5,274 nucleotides of DNA, taken from NCBI GenBank assembly GCA_003644175.1, contig QNBS01000188.1, positions 1-5,274 of the forward strand, given 5' to 3'. The position numbers and the translations under genes are program-made. This document shows, piece after piece, positions 5,146-5,274 of the stretch (positions within the stretch are counted from its first letter, which is position 1; each line of letters begins with the position of its first letter). The notes beneath the pieces are model-generated. The model was not told the origin of the DNA. It ran no database searches and saw only the letters and a program-made list of their open reading frames with translations. This stretch comes from Planctomycetota bacterium. GTDB taxonomy: Bacteria; Planctomycetota; Phycisphaerae; Sedimentisphaerales; Anaerohalosphaeraceae.

Positions 5146-5274
5146 ATGAAATACGGCATTGTTGCAAATCCGGTATCGGGCAAAAAGAGCCTTGAAAAAA
5201 AAAGGCGGGCACTGGCATGCGCCGCTGAAGTATTGGGAGGCGACTGCGTGGTGGTCGGTCTGGACACGACGTCG
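5146..5274 (+). CDS. N-terminal fragment of an NAD kinase/diacylglycerol kinase-superfamily protein, cut by window edge
   Basis: 43 codons are visible: MKYGIVANPVSGKKS (1-15), then a Lys/Arg/Ala-rich helix (16-30) and a second hydrophobic strand GDCVVVGLDTTS (32-43) at the edge. A short β-strand ending in NPxSGK at the very N-terminus, followed by a helix and a second strand, is typical of the ATP-NAD kinase and lipid (diacylglycerol) kinase superfamily. The defining GGDGT motif would lie beyond the window, so neither branch can be confirmed. ATG 5146 is the likely start. An in-frame GTG at 5140 is an alternative, and neither has a strong SD. The frame is closed upstream by a TAA at 5122-5124. 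The gene is separated from tRNA-Leu by 168 bases and may have its own promoter. Confidence 0.6.
   Translation, partial: MKYGIVANPVSGKKSLEKKRRALACAAEVLGGDCVVVGLDTTS

Overview
The window looks like a chromosomal segment of a Gram-negative-type bacterium. The evidence is a Sec-signal β-barrel protein ending in Phe, good Shine-Dalgarno sites and moderately high GC with intact house-keeping genes. The proA-then-proB order, the type of β-barrel protein and the tRNA without an encoded CCA would suit a planctomycete of the Phycisphaerae/Sedimentisphaerales kind. That assignment is an impression, not something the window proves. There is no sign of a mobile element, phage or CRISPR array.

Layout, all on the + strand: (1) the 3' half of proA (1-680, cut by the window edge) overlaps by one base with (2) complete proB (680-1780). 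Together they encode the first two enzymatic steps of proline synthesis. (3) 1781-2237 holds no convincing protein gene. It has a consensus -35 box near 1856, about 270 bases rich in nested and mutually exclusive stems, including a possible pseudoknot, and a very strong intrinsic terminator at 2162-2197. (4) A 13-TM sodium:solute symporter (2238-3848) starts 40 bases after that terminator. (5) A secreted outer-membrane β-barrel protein (3911-4699) follows after 62 bases and ends in an intrinsic terminator (4715-4751). (6) tRNA-Leu(CAA) sits at 4894-4977 with its own promoter. (7) The first 43 codons of a kinase-like protein of the NAD kinase/diacylglycerol kinase superfamily run off the right edge (5146-5274).

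The genes suggest a possible proline or amino-acid theme: synthesis by ProA/ProB, then a PutP-like inner-membrane Na+ symporter with a candidate outer-membrane partner. The substrate of the symporter cannot be read from sequence alone. The most interesting part is the unassigned structured RNA region between proB and the symporter. Its promoter, folded body and terminator just ahead of a transporter gene are the layout expected of either a stand-alone small RNA or a terminator-controlled leader (riboswitch-like). It matches no RNA family I can recall.
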